A stretch of 64,000 nt of DNA from Mycobacterium sp. Z3061 (GTDB lineage: Bacteria; Actinomycetota; Actinomycetes; Mycobacteriales; Mycobacteriaceae): NCBI RefSeq assembly GCF_031583025.1, contig NZ_CP134062.1:2418001-2482000 (forward strand), read 5' to 3'. Under the pieces are notes generated by a model. That model saw only the letters and a list, made by a program, of their open reading frames with translations, had not been told where the DNA came from and did not search any database. Numbering within the stretch: position 1 is the first letter of the stretch; each line of letters starts with the position of its first letter. Below, one piece after another: positions 52,701-62,482 of the stretch. A program made the position numbers and the translations under genes.

Positions 52701-55700
52701 ACCGGTGGTTTCAATGTGGGGGATACCAACACCGGGTGGTTCAACGGTGGGAATGTCAATACCGGGGTGTTGAACTTCGGGGACATGAATAACGGGGTGT
52801 TGAACACGGGTTCGTGGAATAACGGGGTGTTGCTGGCGGGGGTGGGTCAGGGCAGTGTGCATGTGGGGGTGGTGATTCCGGATGTGACGTTGCCGCCGTT
52901 GCAGGTGCCGTCGATTGCGGTGCCGGGGTTCGGGTTGCCGCCGGTCACGGTGCCCTCGATCTCGATTCCGGCGTCGAGTACTCCGGCGGGGATCACGGTG
53001 GGTGGGTTCGGGTTGCCGCCGATCACGTTGCCCTCGTTGAGCATTCCGGCCTCGAGTACGCCGGCGGGGATCACGGTGGGTGGGTTCGGCCTGCCGCCGA
53101 TCACGGTGCCCTCGTTGAGCATTCCGGCGTCCACCACTCCGGCGGGGATCACCGTGGGCGGGTTCGGGCTGCCGCCGATCACGGTGCCGCCCATCACGAT
53201 TCCGCCGTTGACGATTCCGGCCGGGATCAACCTGGGTGCCTTCGAGTTGCCCACGTTGAGCATTCCGTCGATCAATATCCCGTCGATCACCATCGCGGCC
53301 GGCACCAGCCTGGGCGCCTTCGATCTGCCCAAACTGACCATTCCCGCGATCAATGTCCCCTCGATCACCATCCCCGCCGGCATCACCCTGGGCGCCTTCG
53401 ACCTGCCCCGGTTGTCCATCCCCCCGATCGCCATCCCGCCGATCACGATCCCCGCCGGCACCACCATCGGCGGATTCAACCTGCCCCCCATCACCATTCC
53501 CTCACTCAACATCGCCAGCATCACCACCGGCAGCTTCACCACACCCCAAATCGGGCCAGGAAACCTGACTCTCAAGCTGCCGAAGGTTCACGCAGAGTTC
53601 GTTGCTTTCATTCCCAACAACTTCTCTTTGTTGCAGTCGCAGGCTGCAGGCATCTTCCCCCAGATCGGCGGGGGAGTCATCAGCGGCGACCCTGGCAAAA
53701 ACACCCCCAGCGCCGGCGGGCCTCCCGCCTACATCGACTTCGGCCCGATCACGATCAACGGCCTCGGCTTCCTCATCCCGCCGTTCACGATCGACGGGTT
53801 CGGCCTTCCCGCATTGACGACACCCGCCATCAACATCCCATCCATTGCGGTACCTGGTTTCGCACTACCGCAGATCGCCACTGCGCCCATCACGACGCCA
53901 CCGATCACGATCGATCCGATTGGGGCGGCAGGGTTTACCTTGCCGCAGATCGTCACGCCCCCATTTGCGACGCCGCCGATCACCATCGACCCGATCGGGG
54001 CGGCCGCGTTTACGCTGCCGCAGATCACCACCCCGCCGATCACCACACCGCCCATCACGATCGATCCCATCGGGTTGAGCAACCTCATCCTTCCGGCGAT
54101 CACCACCCCAACGATCACCACCCCGGCACTGACCATCCCTTCGATCGGACTGGGCGGGTTCGAGCTGCCCCAGATCAGCACCCCGGAACTGATCACCCCA
54201 GTGTTCACGATCCCGTCCATCGGCTTGGGCGGCTTTGAACTTCCGCAGATCAGCACCCCGGCGTTGACGACTCCGGTGTTCACCATCCCGTCGATCGGAC
54301 TGGGTGGGTTTGAACTGCCGCAGGTCAGTGTGCCGGCGTTGACGACGCCGGTGTTCACGATTCCCTCGATTGGGCTGGGCGCTTTCGCGACTCCGGCGTT
54401 GACGGTGCCGAGTATTCACCTGCCCAGCAGCGTCATTGCCGAGTTGGCGTTCCCTGGCGGGCCGGGCTACTTCAACACCAGCAGCGCGCCGTCGTCGGGA
54501 TTTTTCAATTCCGGCGCCGGTGGTAACTCGGGTTTCGGGAATTATGGGTCGGGGTTGTCGGGGTGGTTGAACTCGAATGTGGCTGGGCTGGCTGGTAATA
54601 CCGGTGGCACGGGTGTGGTGAGTTTGGGTAGTGCGGTGTCGGGGTGGGTGCACACCGCGATGTCGCCGGAGTCGTTGGCTGCTCAGGTTAACCGGGTGTT
54701 GGCCAATGTAGGGTCGGGCAATGTTGGGGTGGGCAATCTCGGCAGTGCCAATGTGGGTGCGGCGAATCTGGGTGACTTCAATTTCGGGGCCGGCAATGTC
54801 GGCGTCCACAACATCGGGTTGGCCAACACCGGCAGCCACAACATCGGGTTCGGCCTGAGCGGCGATCACCAGATCGGCCTGGGGGGCACCCACCTCACCC
54901 TCGGTGCTGCCGGTGGGGTGGAGTCGTTCAGTCTGGGTGGATTGAACTCCGGTAGCGGCAATGTGGGGTTGTTCAACTCGGGCACGGACAATGTGGGGTT
55001 GTTCAATTCGGGGTCGGGGAACTTCGGGATCGGCAACACCGGGGTGGGGAATACGGGGTTGTTCAACGCGGGGTCGTTGAACTGGGGTGTGTTCGATGGG
55101 GGTGTGGGCAATGTCGGGTTGTTCAACACGGGCAGTTTCAACACGGGCAGTTTCAATCCGGGGTCGTTTAACACCGGTGGTTTCAATGTGGGGGATACCA
55201 ACACCGGGTGGTTCAACGGTGGGAATGTCAATACCGGGGTGTTGAACTTCGGGGACATGAATAACGGGGTGTTGAACACGGGTTCGTGGAATAACGGGGT
55301 GTTGCTGGCGGGGGTGGGTCAGGGCAGTGTGCATGTGGGGGTGGTGATTCCGGATGTGACGTTGCCGCCGTTGCAGGTGCCGTCGATTGCGGTGCCGGGG
55401 TTCGGGTTGCCGCCGGTCACGGTGCCCTCGATCTCGATTCCGGCGTCGAGTACTCCGGCGGGGATCACGGTGGGTGGGTTCGGGTTGCCGCCGATCACGT
55501 TGCCCTCGTTGAGCATTCCGGCCTCGAGTACGCCGGCGGGGATCACGGTGGGTGGGTTCGGCCTGCCGCCGATCACGGTGCCCTCGTTGAGCATTCCGGC
55601 GTCCACCACTCCGGCGGGGATCACCGTGGGCGGGTTCGGGCTGCCGCCGATCACGGTGCCGCCCATCACGATTCCGCCGTTGACGATTCCGGCCGGGATC

Positions 55701-58700
55701 AACCTGGGTGCCTTCGAGTTGCCCACGTTGAGCATTCCGTCGATCAATATCCCGTCGATCACCATCGCGGCCGGCACCAGCCTGGGCGCCTTCGATCTGC
55801 CCAAACTGACCATTCCCGCGATCAACGTCCCCTCGATCACCATCCCCGCCGGCATCACCCTGGGCGCCTTCGACCTGCCGCGGATCAGCCTTCCTCCGAT
55901 CCTCATCCCGCCGATCACGATCCCCGCCGGCACCACCATCGGCGGATTCAACCTGCCCCCCATCACCATTCCCTCACTCAACATCGGCAGCATCACCACC
56001 GGCAGCTTCACCACACCGCCTATCAACATCGCGAGCGTGAACATCAGTACGCCGTCGGTCAACATCCCGTTTGTCGCGTACCTCCCCAACAACATTCCCA
56101 ACCTCCAGACAGGCGCCGCCGGCGTCTTCCCCCAAATCGGCGGGGGAGTCATCAGCAACATCGCCGGCAAGAACACCCCCAGCGCGGGCGGTCCCGGCGC
56201 CTACATCCAATTACCGCCCTTCACAATCAATGGCCTCGGGATCCGAGTCGAGTCGTTCAGCATCAGTGGATTCAGTCTTCCCGCGTTGACGACACCCGCC
56301 ATCAACATCCCGTCCATCGGCGTCGCCGGGTTTACGCTGCCGCAAATCACTACCCCGCCCATCATGACGCCGCCGATCACGATCGATCCGATTGGGGCGG
56401 CAGGGTTTACGTTGCCGCAGATCGTCACGCCCCCATTTGCGACGCCGTCGATCACCATCGACCCGATCGGGGCGGCCGCGTTTACGCTGCCGCAGATCAC
56501 CACCCCGCCGATCACCACACCGCCCATCACGATCGATCCCATCGGGTTGAGCAACCTCATCCTTCCGGCGATCACCACCCCAACGATCACCACCCCGGCA
56601 CTGACCATCCCTTCAATCGGACTGGGCGGGTTCGAGCTGCCTCAGGTCAGCACCCCGGCGTTGATGACGCCGGTGTTCACGATTCCGTCTATCGGGTTGG
56701 GTGGGTTTGAGCTGCCGCAGGTCAGTGTGCCGGCGTTGACGACTCCGGTGTTCACGATTCCGTCTGTGGGGTTGGGTGGGTTTGAGCTGCCGCAGATTAC
56801 GACGCCGGCGTTGACGACGCCGGTGTTCACGATTCCCTCGATTGGGCTGGGCGCTTTCGCGACTCCGGCGTTGACGGTGCCGAGTATTCACCTGCCCAGC
56901 AGCGTCATTGCCGAGTTGGCGTTCCCTGGCGGGCCGGGCTACTTCAACACCAGCAGCGCGCCGTCGTCGGGATTTTTCAACTCCGGCGCCGGTGGTAACT
57001 CGGGTTTCGGGAATTATGGGTCGGGGTTGTCGGGGTGGTTGAACTCGAATGTGGCTGGGCTGGCGGGTAATACCGGTGGCACGGGTGTGGTGAGTTTGGG
57101 TAGTGCGGTGTCGGGGTGGGTGCACACTGCGTTGTCGCCGGAGTCGTTGGCTGCTCAGGTTAACCGGGTGTTGGCCAATGTGGGGTCCGGCAATATCGGG
57201 GTGGGCAATCTCGGCAGTGCCAATGTGGGTACCGCGAATCTGGGTGACCTGAACTTTGGGGCCGGCAATGTCGGCGTCCACAACATCGGGTTGGCCAACA
57301 CCGGCAGCCACAACATCGGGTTCGGCCTGAGCGGCGATCACCAGATCGGGGTGGGCGGCACCTACCTCACCCTCGGTGCTGCCGGTGGGGTGGAGTCATT
57401 CGCTCTGGGCGGATTGAACTCCGGCAGCGGCAATGTCGGCTTGTTCAACTCCGGCAGCGGCAACATGGGGCTGTTCAATTCGGGGTCGGGCAACGTCGGG
57501 ATCGGCAACACCGGGGTGGGCAACGCGGGGTTGTTCAACGCCGGGTCGTGGAATTCGGGTCTGTTCGACGTAGGGCTGGGCAACACCGGGATTTTTAACA
57601 CCGGCAATTTCAACACCGGCATCGCCAACCCGGGCTCGTCGAACACGGGCAGCTTCAACACCGGCAACTTCAACGCCGGCGCGTTCAACGCCGGAAACCT
57701 CAACCAAGGTCTGTTCAACACCAGTGATCTGAACTACGGAGCGTTCCACACCGGGGCAGCCCCGCGCAGTTTGCACATTGCGATCAACACCCCGGACCTG
57801 TTGTTACCGGCATTGGAGATCCCTGCGATCTCGGTGCCCGGGTTCGGTCTGCCGCCGATCACGTTGCCGTCGTTGACGATTCCGGCCTCGACCACTCCGG
57901 CCGGTATCGCGGTAGGCGGCTTCGATTTGCCGCCGATCACGGTGCCGTCGTTGAGCATTCCGGCCTCGACCACGCCGGCGGGGATCACTGTCGGCGGGTT
58001 CGGGCTGCCGCCGATTACAGTGCCGTCGTTGAGCATTCCGGCCTCGACCACGCCGGCGGGGATCACTGTCGGCGGGTTCGGGCTGCCGCCGATCACACTG
58101 CCGCCGGTATCGATACCGGCATTCACCACTCCCGCGGGTATCGGAGTGGGAGCGTTCAACCTGCCCACGCTCGGCATCCCGTCGCTCTCCGTTCCTTCAC
58201 TGACGATCGGCGCCGGCACCACGATCGGGGCCTTCGACCTGCCGCAGCTCAGCATCCCGTCGCTGACCATTCCGCGAATCACGATCCCCGCCGGAATCAC
58301 ACTGGGCGCCTTCGACCTGCCCCCTTTGTCGACGCCGCCGATCTTCATCCCTCCGATCACGATCCCAGCCGGCACCACGGTGGGCGGATTCAACCTGCCT
58401 GCGCTCAGCATCCCGTCGATACCGATCGGGCAGATCGGTGCCGGCTCCTTCACGACACCCAATATCAACCTCGGCACTGTCACAATCACTTTGCCGCAGT
58501 TCAAGATAAACGATCTCGTCATATTCATTCCCAATAACCTCGTCAATTTCCAAACCACCGTCATCGGCCTCTACCCGCAGATCGGTGGGGGCGTCCAACA
58601 GAGTTCCGGAACCGGCGGACCCCCCGCCTATGCCCTTGTCGGTCCCGGCACCATCGGTGGCATCGGCGTCAATATCCCGTCCTTCAACATCAACGGGTTC

Positions 58701-59369
58701 AACCTTCCCGCCCTCACGACGCCGGCCATCAGCATCCCGCCCATCAGCGTCGCGGGTTTCACCCTCCCGGAGATCAAGACGCCCACGATCATGATTCCGG
58801 GCCTGAGCATTGACCCGATCGGCGTCGCGGGCTTCACCCTTCCGCAGATCAGCATTCCGGAATTCACTACTCCGGCGCTCACGATCGACCCGATCGGCAC
58901 CGGCGGCTTCACTCTTCCGCAGATCACCACGCCGCCGATCACGACCCCGCCGATCACCATCGACCCAATCGGATTAGGTGGATTCACGCTTCCTCAGGTC
59001 AACATCCCCGCGACCACCTCCGCCCCGTTTACGATCCCTTCAATCAACGTCGGCGGGTTCACCCTGCCGCAGATCAGCACGCCGCCGCTCACGACGCCGT
59101 CGTTCACGATTCCCTCGATCGGTCTCGGCAGCTTCACCCTGCCGCAGATCAGCACGCCGCCGCTCACGACGCCGTCGTTCACGATTCCCTCGATCGGTCT
59201 CGGCAGCTTCACGCTCCCGCAGATCAGTACCCCGCCGCTCACCACGCCGTCCTTCACGATTCCGTCAATCGGGTTGGGCGGCATGACAACTCCCGCGTTG
59301 AACATTCCGCGCATCCACCTGCCGAGCACCACGATCACGAGTTTCGACATCCCGATCTGGCCGTTCTGA
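46800..59369 (+). CDS. Giant PPE-MPTR family protein, 4,189 residues
   Basis: Residues 1-180 are a complete PPE domain: [10 protein letters not shown] with Pro-Pro-Glu at 7-9, WQGPAS, and [12 protein letters not shown] as the helix that pairs with a PE partner and carries the ESX secretion signal. Residues from about 195 on consist of five modules. Each module has an MPTR part (N-x-G-x-G-N-x-G pentapeptides), then [16 protein letters not shown] repeats of about 26 residues, one IPNN...PQIGGGV...GGPPAY block, and a second set of [13 protein letters not shown] repeats. Modules 2-5 have a period of 2,469-2,472 bp and the protein ends at a module boundary. It is larger than the PPE-MPTR proteins I know of in M. 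tuberculosis. The frame is open throughout. It follows the PE_PGRS gene by 11 bp and ends 10 bp before a convergent thioesterase gene. Confidence 0.93.
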   Translation: MNFFVFPPEINSARILSGAGAVPLLEAAAAWEGLSAELASAAASFGSVTSGLAGGGWQGPASMAMTAVATDYAGWLGAAGAQAEQAASQARMAAAVFEATLAATVDPAIIAANRAQLVALVGSNLFGQNAHGIAATEAEYELMWAQDVAAMFGYHGGASQIVSALSPFTQPLQNLAGLPSLAASASALAAPTLDALNVGVGNVGSSNIGVGNLGSFNVGVGNAGDRNFGFGNTGNGNFGFGLTGDNRIGFGSTYISIGSSAFGLGGLNSGSGNVGLFNSGTGNVGFFNSGAGNFGIGNSGLDNTGLFNAGAFNVGSVNTGAWNTGGFNPGNTNTGWFNSGNVNTGAFNFGNMNNGLFNTGSWNNGVFQAGVGQGSLHIPIITPDLTLPPLEIPSISVPGFALPPITVPSLTIPASTTPAGITVSGFGLPPITVPSLSIPASTTPAGITVSGFDLPPISLPPLTIPSFTIPAGINVGAFDLPRLTIPSITTPAITTPPGIAVSGFGLPPLSIPPISIPSLTISEGISFGGFDLPQLTIPSIDIPSITLPGIELGAFNLPRLTIPSLAIPPITIPGGITLGAFNLPQLTIPSITVGSIPVGSFTTPPLNLSNISVTLPASPPLPLILFIPNNVFWLTTGVSGVWPQFGGGVTTPGSPPTSGGPPAYVILGPATITGVGVNIPSLTIGGFNLPELTTPPITVPPINVGGFMLPEIKTPAITTQAITIDPIKAADFTLPKIVTPPFSTPPITIDPIRLGAFSLPLIVTPAITTPPITIDSIAAAGFVLPQLSIPSVTIPPITIDPIGLSAFNLPAITTPAITTPPLSIDPIRLGGFALPQISTPALTTPVFTIPSVGLGGFELPQITTPALTTPVFTIPSIGLGAFGTPALTVPSIHLPSTVIAEVAIPGGPGYFNTSVAPSSGFFNSGAGGNSGFGNYGSGLSGWLNSNVAGLAGNTGGTGVVSVGSAVSGWVHTALSPESLATGVNRVLANVGAGNVGVGNLGSANVGAANLGDFNLGAGNVGVGNFGLGNTGSANIGFGLSGDHRIGVGGTYVTVGAAGGVESFAWGGLNSGSGNLGLFNSGTDNVGLFNSGSGNFGIGNTGVGNTGLFNAGSLNWGVFDGGVGNVGLFNTGSFNTGSFNPGSFNTGGFNVGDTNTGWFNGGNVNTGVLNFGDMNNGVLNTGSWNNGVLLAGVGQGSVHVGVVIPDVTLPPLQVPSIAVPGFGLPPVTVPSISIPASSTPAGITVGGFGLPPITLPSLSIPASSTPAGITVGGFGLPPITVPSISIPPLTIPAGTSLDAFNLPKLSIPSITTPPITIPAGINVSAFDLPRLTIPSIDIPSITIAAGTSLGAFDLPQLRIPGIDLPSITIPAGITLGAFDLPRLTIPPITVPPVSIPSGTTVGGFNLPQLTIPSFTIGSITTGSFTTPQIGPQDLTLTLPTVNVQFVAYLPNNITFASTGISGTYPQIGGGVVNPQVNNGNPAGGPPAYIQFGPLTISGIEFSIPSFTIGGFGLPALTTPAITIPSIAVPGFALPELTTPTFTTPPITIDPIGAAAFTLPQITTPPITTPPITINPIGTGGFTLPQIVTPPITTPPITIDPVSLARFVLPEISIPPITTPPLSIDPIGLAAFALPQISTPALMTPVFTIPSIGLGGFELPQVSVPALTTPVFAIPSVGLGGFELPQITTPALTTPVFTIPSIGLGAFGTPALTVPSIHLPSTVIAEVAIPGGPGYFNTSVAPSSGFFNSGAGGNSGFGNYGSGLSGWLNSNVAGLAGNTGGTGVVSVGSAVSGWVHTALSPESLATGVNRVLANVGAGNVGVGNLGSANVGAANLGDFNLGAGNVGVGNFGLGNTGSANIGFGLSGDHRIGVGGTYVTVGAAGGVESFAWGGLNSGSGNLGLFNSGTDNVGLFNSGSGNFGIGNTGVGNTGLFNAGSLNWGVFDGGVGNVGLFNTGSFNTGSFNPGSFNTGGFNVGDTNTGWFNGGNVNTGVLNFGDMNNGVLNTGSWNNGVLLAGVGQGSVHVGVVIPDVTLPPLQVPSIAVPGFGLPPVTVPSISIPASSTPAGITVGGFGLPPITLPSLSIPASSTPAGITVGGFGLPPITVPSLSIPASTTPAGITVGGFGLPPITVPPITIPPLTIPAGINLGAFELPTLSIPSINIPSITIAAGTSLGAFDLPKLTIPAINVPSITIPAGITLGAFDLPRLSIPPIAIPPITIPAGTTIGGFNLPPITIPSLNIASITTGSFTTPQIGPGNLTLKLPKVHAEFVAFIPNNFSLLQSQAAGIFPQIGGGVISGDPGKNTPSAGGPPAYIDFGPITINGLGFLIPPFTIDGFGLPALTTPAINIPSIAVPGFALPQIATAPITTPPITIDPIGAAGFTLPQIVTPPFATPPITIDPIGAAAFTLPQITTPPITTPPITIDPIGLSNLILPAITTPTITTPALTIPSIGLGGFELPQISTPELITPVFTIPSIGLGGFELPQISTPALTTPVFTIPSIGLGGFELPQVSVPALTTPVFTIPSIGLGAFATPALTVPSIHLPSSVIAELAFPGGPGYFNTSSAPSSGFFNSGAGGNSGFGNYGSGLSGWLNSNVAGLAGNTGGTGVVSLGSAVSGWVHTAMSPESLAAQVNRVLANVGSGNVGVGNLGSANVGAANLGDFNFGAGNVGVHNIGLANTGSHNIGFGLSGDHQIGLGGTHLTLGAAGGVESFSLGGLNSGSGNVGLFNSGTDNVGLFNSGSGNFGIGNTGVGNTGLFNAGSLNWGVFDGGVGNVGLFNTGSFNTGSFNPGSFNTGGFNVGDTNTGWFNGGNVNTGVLNFGDMNNGVLNTGSWNNGVLLAGVGQGSVHVGVVIPDVTLPPLQVPSIAVPGFGLPPVTVPSISIPASSTPAGITVGGFGLPPITLPSLSIPASSTPAGITVGGFGLPPITVPSLSIPASTTPAGITVGGFGLPPITVPPITIPPLTIPAGINLGAFELPTLSIPSINIPSITIAAGTSLGAFDLPKLTIPAINVPSITIPAGITLGAFDLPRISLPPILIPPITIPAGTTIGGFNLPPITIPSLNIGSITTGSFTTPPINIASVNISTPSVNIPFVAYLPNNIPNLQTGAAGVFPQIGGGVISNIAGKNTPSAGGPGAYIQLPPFTINGLGIRVESFSISGFSLPALTTPAINIPSIGVAGFTLPQITTPPIMTPPITIDPIGAAGFTLPQIVTPPFATPSITIDPIGAAAFTLPQITTPPITTPPITIDPIGLSNLILPAITTPTITTPALTIPSIGLGGFELPQVSTPALMTPVFTIPSIGLGGFELPQVSVPALTTPVFTIPSVGLGGFELPQITTPALTTPVFTIPSIGLGAFATPALTVPSIHLPSSVIAELAFPGGPGYFNTSSAPSSGFFNSGAGGNSGFGNYGSGLSGWLNSNVAGLAGNTGGTGVVSLGSAVSGWVHTALSPESLAAQVNRVLANVGSGNIGVGNLGSANVGTANLGDLNFGAGNVGVHNIGLANTGSHNIGFGLSGDHQIGVGGTYLTLGAAGGVESFALGGLNSGSGNVGLFNSGSGNMGLFNSGSGNVGIGNTGVGNAGLFNAGSWNSGLFDVGLGNTGIFNTGNFNTGIANPGSSNTGSFNTGNFNAGAFNAGNLNQGLFNTSDLNYGAFHTGAAPRSLHIAINTPDLLLPALEIPAISVPGFGLPPITLPSLTIPASTTPAGIAVGGFDLPPITVPSLSIPASTTPAGITVGGFGLPPITVPSLSIPASTTPAGITVGGFGLPPITLPPVSIPAFTTPAGIGVGAFNLPTLGIPSLSVPSLTIGAGTTIGAFDLPQLSIPSLTIPRITIPAGITLGAFDLPPLSTPPIFIPPITIPAGTTVGGFNLPALSIPSIPIGQIGAGSFTTPNINLGTVTITLPQFKINDLVIFIPNNLVNFQTTVIGLYPQIGGGVQQSSGTGGPPAYALVGPGTIGGIGVNIPSFNINGFNLPALTTPAISIPPISVAGFTLPEIKTPTIMIPGLSIDPIGVAGFTLPQISIPEFTTPALTIDPIGTGGFTLPQITTPPITTPPITIDPIGLGGFTLPQVNIPATTSAPFTIPSINVGGFTLPQISTPPLTTPSFTIPSIGLGSFTLPQISTPPLTTPSFTIPSIGLGSFTLPQISTPPLTTPSFTIPSIGLGGMTTPALNIPRIHLPSTTITSFDIPIWPF
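47388..49520 (+). repeat. PPE-MPTR module 1
   Basis: The first module, 2,133 bp, directly after the PPE domain. Its MPTR pentapeptides use C-ending codons, unlike the G-ending codons of modules 2-4, and its DNA is the most divergent of the five together with module 5. Contains the IPNN...GGPPAY block at about 48,670-48,800. Confidence 0.7.
49521..51989 (+). repeat. PPE-MPTR module 2 (2,469 bp)
   Basis: Starts at PGYFNTS. From 49342 to 50645 it is identical, as far as I can read, to 51811-53114 in module 3. It has three 78-bp PPITVPS repeats where modules 3 and 4 have four. Its IPNN...GGPPAY block (about 51,130-51,265) is divergent. Confidence 0.8.
51990..54461 (+). repeat. PPE-MPTR module 3 (2,472 bp)
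   Basis: Starts at PGYFNTS. The first part copies module 2. Bases 52515-53408 match 54987-55880 of module 4 with only two differences that I noticed, so this module is a hybrid between its neighbours. Confidence 0.8.
54462..56933 (+). repeat. PPE-MPTR module 4 (2,472 bp)
   Basis: Starts at PGYFNTS. Shares its middle with module 3, and its start and end ([29 protein letters not shown]) with the boundaries of module 5. The IPNN block at about 56,080-56,205 has its own sequence. Confidence 0.8.
56934..59366 (+). repeat. PPE-MPTR module 5 (2,433 bp, terminal)
   Basis: Starts at PGYFNTS. The first 400 bp follow module 4, then it diverges and returns to C-ending codons. Ends at [18 protein letters not shown], which aligns with the IHLPS module boundary, so the coding region stops after a whole number of modules. 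Confidence 0.8.
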
Positions 59370-59379
59370 TCGGCCCGGC

Positions 59380-60201
59380 TCAGGTGTGCAACGGCTGAAA
59401 CGCATCCGCCGGCTGCCCCAGTGCCAGTGCCGAACTGGTGCCGATCGGCCCGAGCCGATCGAACAGCGTGGCGCTGCCGGTAGCGACCCCGCCCGAGCCG
59501 TGATGACTCTGGGCGGCCAGACCTACGTACTCACCGTCCGGTAGCCGGCTCGCGGTGACGGTGTAATCGGCGTTGATGTAGCGCAATCCGCCAGTGCCCC
59601 AATGAGTCAATGAGCTGGTCACGTCACCGACGAAGGCCAGGCGGGTGAACGGCGTCAACGGATATCCCTGCACCATCGGCCGAAACAGCCTCGTCCAAGC
59701 GAACTTCCGGGAGTGCGACTGCTCCCACTCGCCGGCCGCGATACCCGGGCTGCCCTCGGCAGTGGCCCCGTAACCCCAGATGAGGAAGGGCATGTCGGGC
59801 GGGAACCCCGCAGTGTCGGACGGAAGCGGTGGCATCTGCACCGAGTCTGACCACACCTCGCCCTCGGGATGCTCACTTCGGCGCAAGAACAACGCGCTCG
59901 CCCGCGCGACCGTGCGTCCGTTCTGTACCAGTGCGCCATCGACGAGTCTGATGCGCCGGCCCTCCCGCTGCACCGACGTCAGTATCCGCACCGGCTCCAG
60001 CAGAGCCGGCCGCAACAGGTCGACGGTCAGGCGGGCGGGCTGAAACTCCGGGTCAAAGCCGGACTGCTCGATCCCCCAACCCAACAGGCCGCCGACAATC
60101 TGGCCACCCATGGCTGCGCCCCATGGTCCCCGGGTCATCGGTCCGGGCAGGTAGCAATCACCGTCGACGGTGAAAAACGCAGCAGGCTCCTGGATCGTCA
60201 C
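59380..60201 (-). CDS. Acyl-CoA thioesterase, double hotdog fold
   Basis: A 273-residue thioesterase-family protein. The N-terminal hotdog (GAAMGGQIVGGLLGWGIEQ, RLTVDLLRPALLEPV) and the C-terminal hotdog (LAFVGDVTSSLTHWGTGGLRYINADYTV, GEYVGLAAQSHHGSGGVATGSATLFDRLG) match TesB/Acot13-like proteins of mycobacteria that hydrolyse acyl-CoA. The strand is opposite to the PPE gene, and the stops are 10 bp apart. Confidence 0.82.
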   Translation of the reverse strand: MTIQEPAAFFTVDGDCYLPGPMTRGPWGAAMGGQIVGGLLGWGIEQSGFDPEFQPARLTVDLLRPALLEPVRILTSVQREGRRIRLVDGALVQNGRTVARASALFLRRSEHPEGEVWSDSVQMPPLPSDTAGFPPDMPFLIWGYGATAEGSPGIAAGEWEQSHSRKFAWTRLFRPMVQGYPLTPFTRLAFVGDVTSSLTHWGTGGLRYINADYTVTASRLPDGEYVGLAAQSHHGSGGVATGSATLFDRLGPIGTSSALALGQPADAFQPLHT

Positions 60202-60313
60202 CGCTACGACGATAGGACAGTGACATCCGGGCGGACGTCCGGGCGCTGGCAGAAGTCCTCACCAGGAGTGGACCAAGGCCCCTGTCCCGTGGGACACCTC
60301 CCAAGCAAGCTGG

Positions 60314-60721
60314 ATGACTATGACCACCTACACCAAGCCGCGCGTTCGAGACGCGGTCCGACACTTCAACAAGCACGTGCTCAACCCCGCCATGATGACC
60401 CTGGCGGGCCGCCGCTACTGGTACGCCTCGGTGATCAAGCACACCGGGCGGAAATCGGGGGACCATTACGCCACCCCGGTCGTCGCCGTCCCGATTCCCG
60501 ACGGCTTCGTCGTGCCCCTGCCCTACGGTCCGGACGTCGACTGGCTGCGCAACGTGCGTGCCGCCGGATCCGCGACGATCAGATCCAAGGGGCAGACCTA
60601 CCACGTGGTGCGGCCGCACGTCGTCGACGCGTCCACTGTCGAGCCACTGCTTCCCGCTGACCGGCGCCGGGTGTTTCATGCCTTCAACGTCGACAGCTAC
60701 GCCAAATTCGCCCTGGCCTGA
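60314..60721 (+). CDS. Deazaflavin (F420)-dependent nitroreductase family protein
   Basis: A 135-residue split beta-barrel protein of the Ddn/DUF385 family. The motifs KHTGRKSGDHYATPVV and VVPLPYGPDVDWLRNVRAAGSA are those that bind the F420 phosphate and ring in this family. Members reduce quinones, fatty acids or nitroimidazoles with F420H2. ATG start; divergent from the thioesterase with a 112-bp spacer. Confidence 0.88.
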   Translation: MTMTTYTKPRVRDAVRHFNKHVLNPAMMTLAGRRYWYASVIKHTGRKSGDHYATPVVAVPIPDGFVVPLPYGPDVDWLRNVRAAGSATIRSKGQTYHVVRPHVVDASTVEPLLPADRRRVFHAFNVDSYAKFALA

Positions 60722-60774
60722 GGGGGCTGCTGCCCCTACCGTGGGTAGGTAGCCGACGGTAGGTGAGGAACGCG

Positions 60775-62301
60775 ATGCCTGAAGTAGTGGAGATTTCGCG
60801 CAGTACCAACCCATTCCCGCGCACCGCCGTTCACCCGGACAAACACGGCGTCCCACACTACGACGGCCTGCCCGCCACCTTGCTCGACATGCTCGGCGAG
60901 CAGGTCACCGCCCGGCCGGACAGCGAAGCCGTGGTCGAGCTGGGCTCGGATCGGCTGACCTACCGTGAACTCTGGGACCGCGCATCGCGTGTCGCCGGCG
61001 GTCTACGCGCCGACGGCCTGAAACAGGGGGACCGCGTCGCCCTGCGTTACCCCGCGGGAATCAACTGGGTACTGGCTTTCTGGGGCACGGTGATGGCCGG
61101 AGGCATTGCGGTCGCAGTGAACACGCGATCAGCGCAGCCGGAGGTCGACTTCGTGCTATCCGACGCCGGGGTGCGTATCGACCTTGACGCGGCCACTGCG
61201 CTGCCGGACGGTCAGCCGTACATCGCCGACCATCTCGGCCCGAAAGACGTTGCCGCGCTGTTCTATACGTCCGGCACCACCGGGCACCCCAAGGGGGTGC
61301 CGACCACGCATGAAGCCTTCGTGACCAATACGGAGAACGGGATTCGCTGTCTGGCGCAGCCGCGCGACATCGGTGAGGAACTGCGCACGCTGATCTCGGT
61401 GCCGCTGTTTCACGTGACCGGTTGCAACACCCAGCTTTTGCCTGCCCTCCGACTCGGTGGGGCAGCGGTGATCATGCCCACGCTCAACCTCGACGAGTTG
61501 GTGGCCACCCTGACCGCCGAGCGTATCTCCGTGATGGTCACCGTCCCGGCGATCTACGCGCTGTTGCTGCGGCACAAGGACTTCGCCGCAGCCGACGTAT
61601 CCGGTGTCCGCTGGGTCGGCTACGGCGGCGCGCCCATCGCGCCGACACTCGTCCGGTCAGTGAAGAAAGCGTTCCCCCAGGCCGCGGTGTCAAATGGCTA
61701 CGGCATGACCGAAACCGCATCGCTGATGACGATGCTGCCCGACGCCGAGGCCATCGAACACGCCGACTCGGTCGGCTACGCGGTGCCCTCGGTGGATCTC
61801 GGCGTCATCCCGAGCGAGACCGGTCAACTCGTCGGCGAATTGGTGACCCGGGGCGCCAACATCACTGCCGGCTACTGGAACCGGCCCCAGGCCACCTCGA
61901 GCACCATCGTGGACGGCTGGCTGCATACCGGCGACGTGGTTCGCGTCGATGACGCCGGCCGGGTGCACATCATCGACCGGCTCAAAGACATCATCAACCG
62001 CGGCGGCGAGAACATCTCCAGCGTTGAGGTCGAAGCGGCATTACTGGCTGCTCCCTCTGTCGCGGACGCCTGCGTTCTCGCGGTGCCGGATGACGTCATG
62101 GGGGAAAAGGTCGGCGCGGTGCTGTTCGGGGAGCAGGTCGATGTACCCGCGGTGCTTGAACACTGCCGCGAGCAGCTCGCGGATTACAAAGTCCCGCAGT
62201 ATGTCTCGGTAGTGACGACGCCGTTGCCGCGCAATGCGGGTGGGAAACTGCTCAAAGCCAAGCTCCGCGAACAGGTTCAGTGGGGTTCGGCGTTGCGCTG
62301 A
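60775..62301 (+). CDS. Acyl-CoA synthetase (FadD-type adenylate-forming enzyme)
   Basis: A 508-residue AMP-forming ligase. It has the phosphate loop YTSGTTGHPKGVP, the acyl-binding motif GYGMTETASLMT, the hinge HTGDVVRVDDAGRVHIIDRLKDIINRGGENIS and the late catalytic Lys in PRNAGGKLLK. It activates a fatty or aromatic acid for CoA transfer. The segment between the adenylate motifs 1 and 2 is short (PYIADHLG), so it may be a small-acid ligase. The ATG at 60775 is preferred because AGGTGAGG lies at 60761-60768; a GTG at 60763 inside that site is less likely. Confidence 0.9.
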   Translation: MPEVVEISRSTNPFPRTAVHPDKHGVPHYDGLPATLLDMLGEQVTARPDSEAVVELGSDRLTYRELWDRASRVAGGLRADGLKQGDRVALRYPAGINWVLAFWGTVMAGGIAVAVNTRSAQPEVDFVLSDAGVRIDLDAATALPDGQPYIADHLGPKDVAALFYTSGTTGHPKGVPTTHEAFVTNTENGIRCLAQPRDIGEELRTLISVPLFHVTGCNTQLLPALRLGGAAVIMPTLNLDELVATLTAERISVMVTVPAIYALLLRHKDFAAADVSGVRWVGYGGAPIAPTLVRSVKKAFPQAAVSNGYGMTETASLMTMLPDAEAIEHADSVGYAVPSVDLGVIPSETGQLVGELVTRGANITAGYWNRPQATSSTIVDGWLHTGDVVRVDDAGRVHIIDRLKDIINRGGENISSVEVEAALLAAPSVADACVLAVPDDVMGEKVGAVLFGEQVDVPAVLEHCREQLADYKVPQYVSVVTTPLPRNAGGKLLKAKLREQVQWGSALR

Positions 62302-62467
62302 ACGCCTCCCTGCTCTCCGGCAAGATTCTCGCGCCGCGCGCTTGATTTTCGCGCGATTACCACAACAAAGTGACACGCTCAATATGGCGGTGTTACGAAG
62401 CCGTGAACCGGCTTGGGGCGCGCCAATCTGCCGGACGGGGGTGCCGGTCACCCGGCCCGCCTGAAGA

Positions 62468-62474
62468 AGAGGAG
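62468..62474 (+). promoter_or_regulatory. Strong ribosome binding site of the PE27-like gene
   Basis: AGAGGAG, 8 bases before the ATG at 62483. The spacer 62302-62482 between fadD and the PE gene holds no ORF; a promoter is likely there, but no box stands out. Confidence 0.6.
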
Positions 62475-62482
62475 CAACACAC

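Noticed and set aside
53865..55334. Minus-strand ORFs of 270-490 codons in the PPE gene, repeated with the modules
   Set aside because: They are antisense shadows of the MPTR repeats; their similarity to one another follows from the module duplication.
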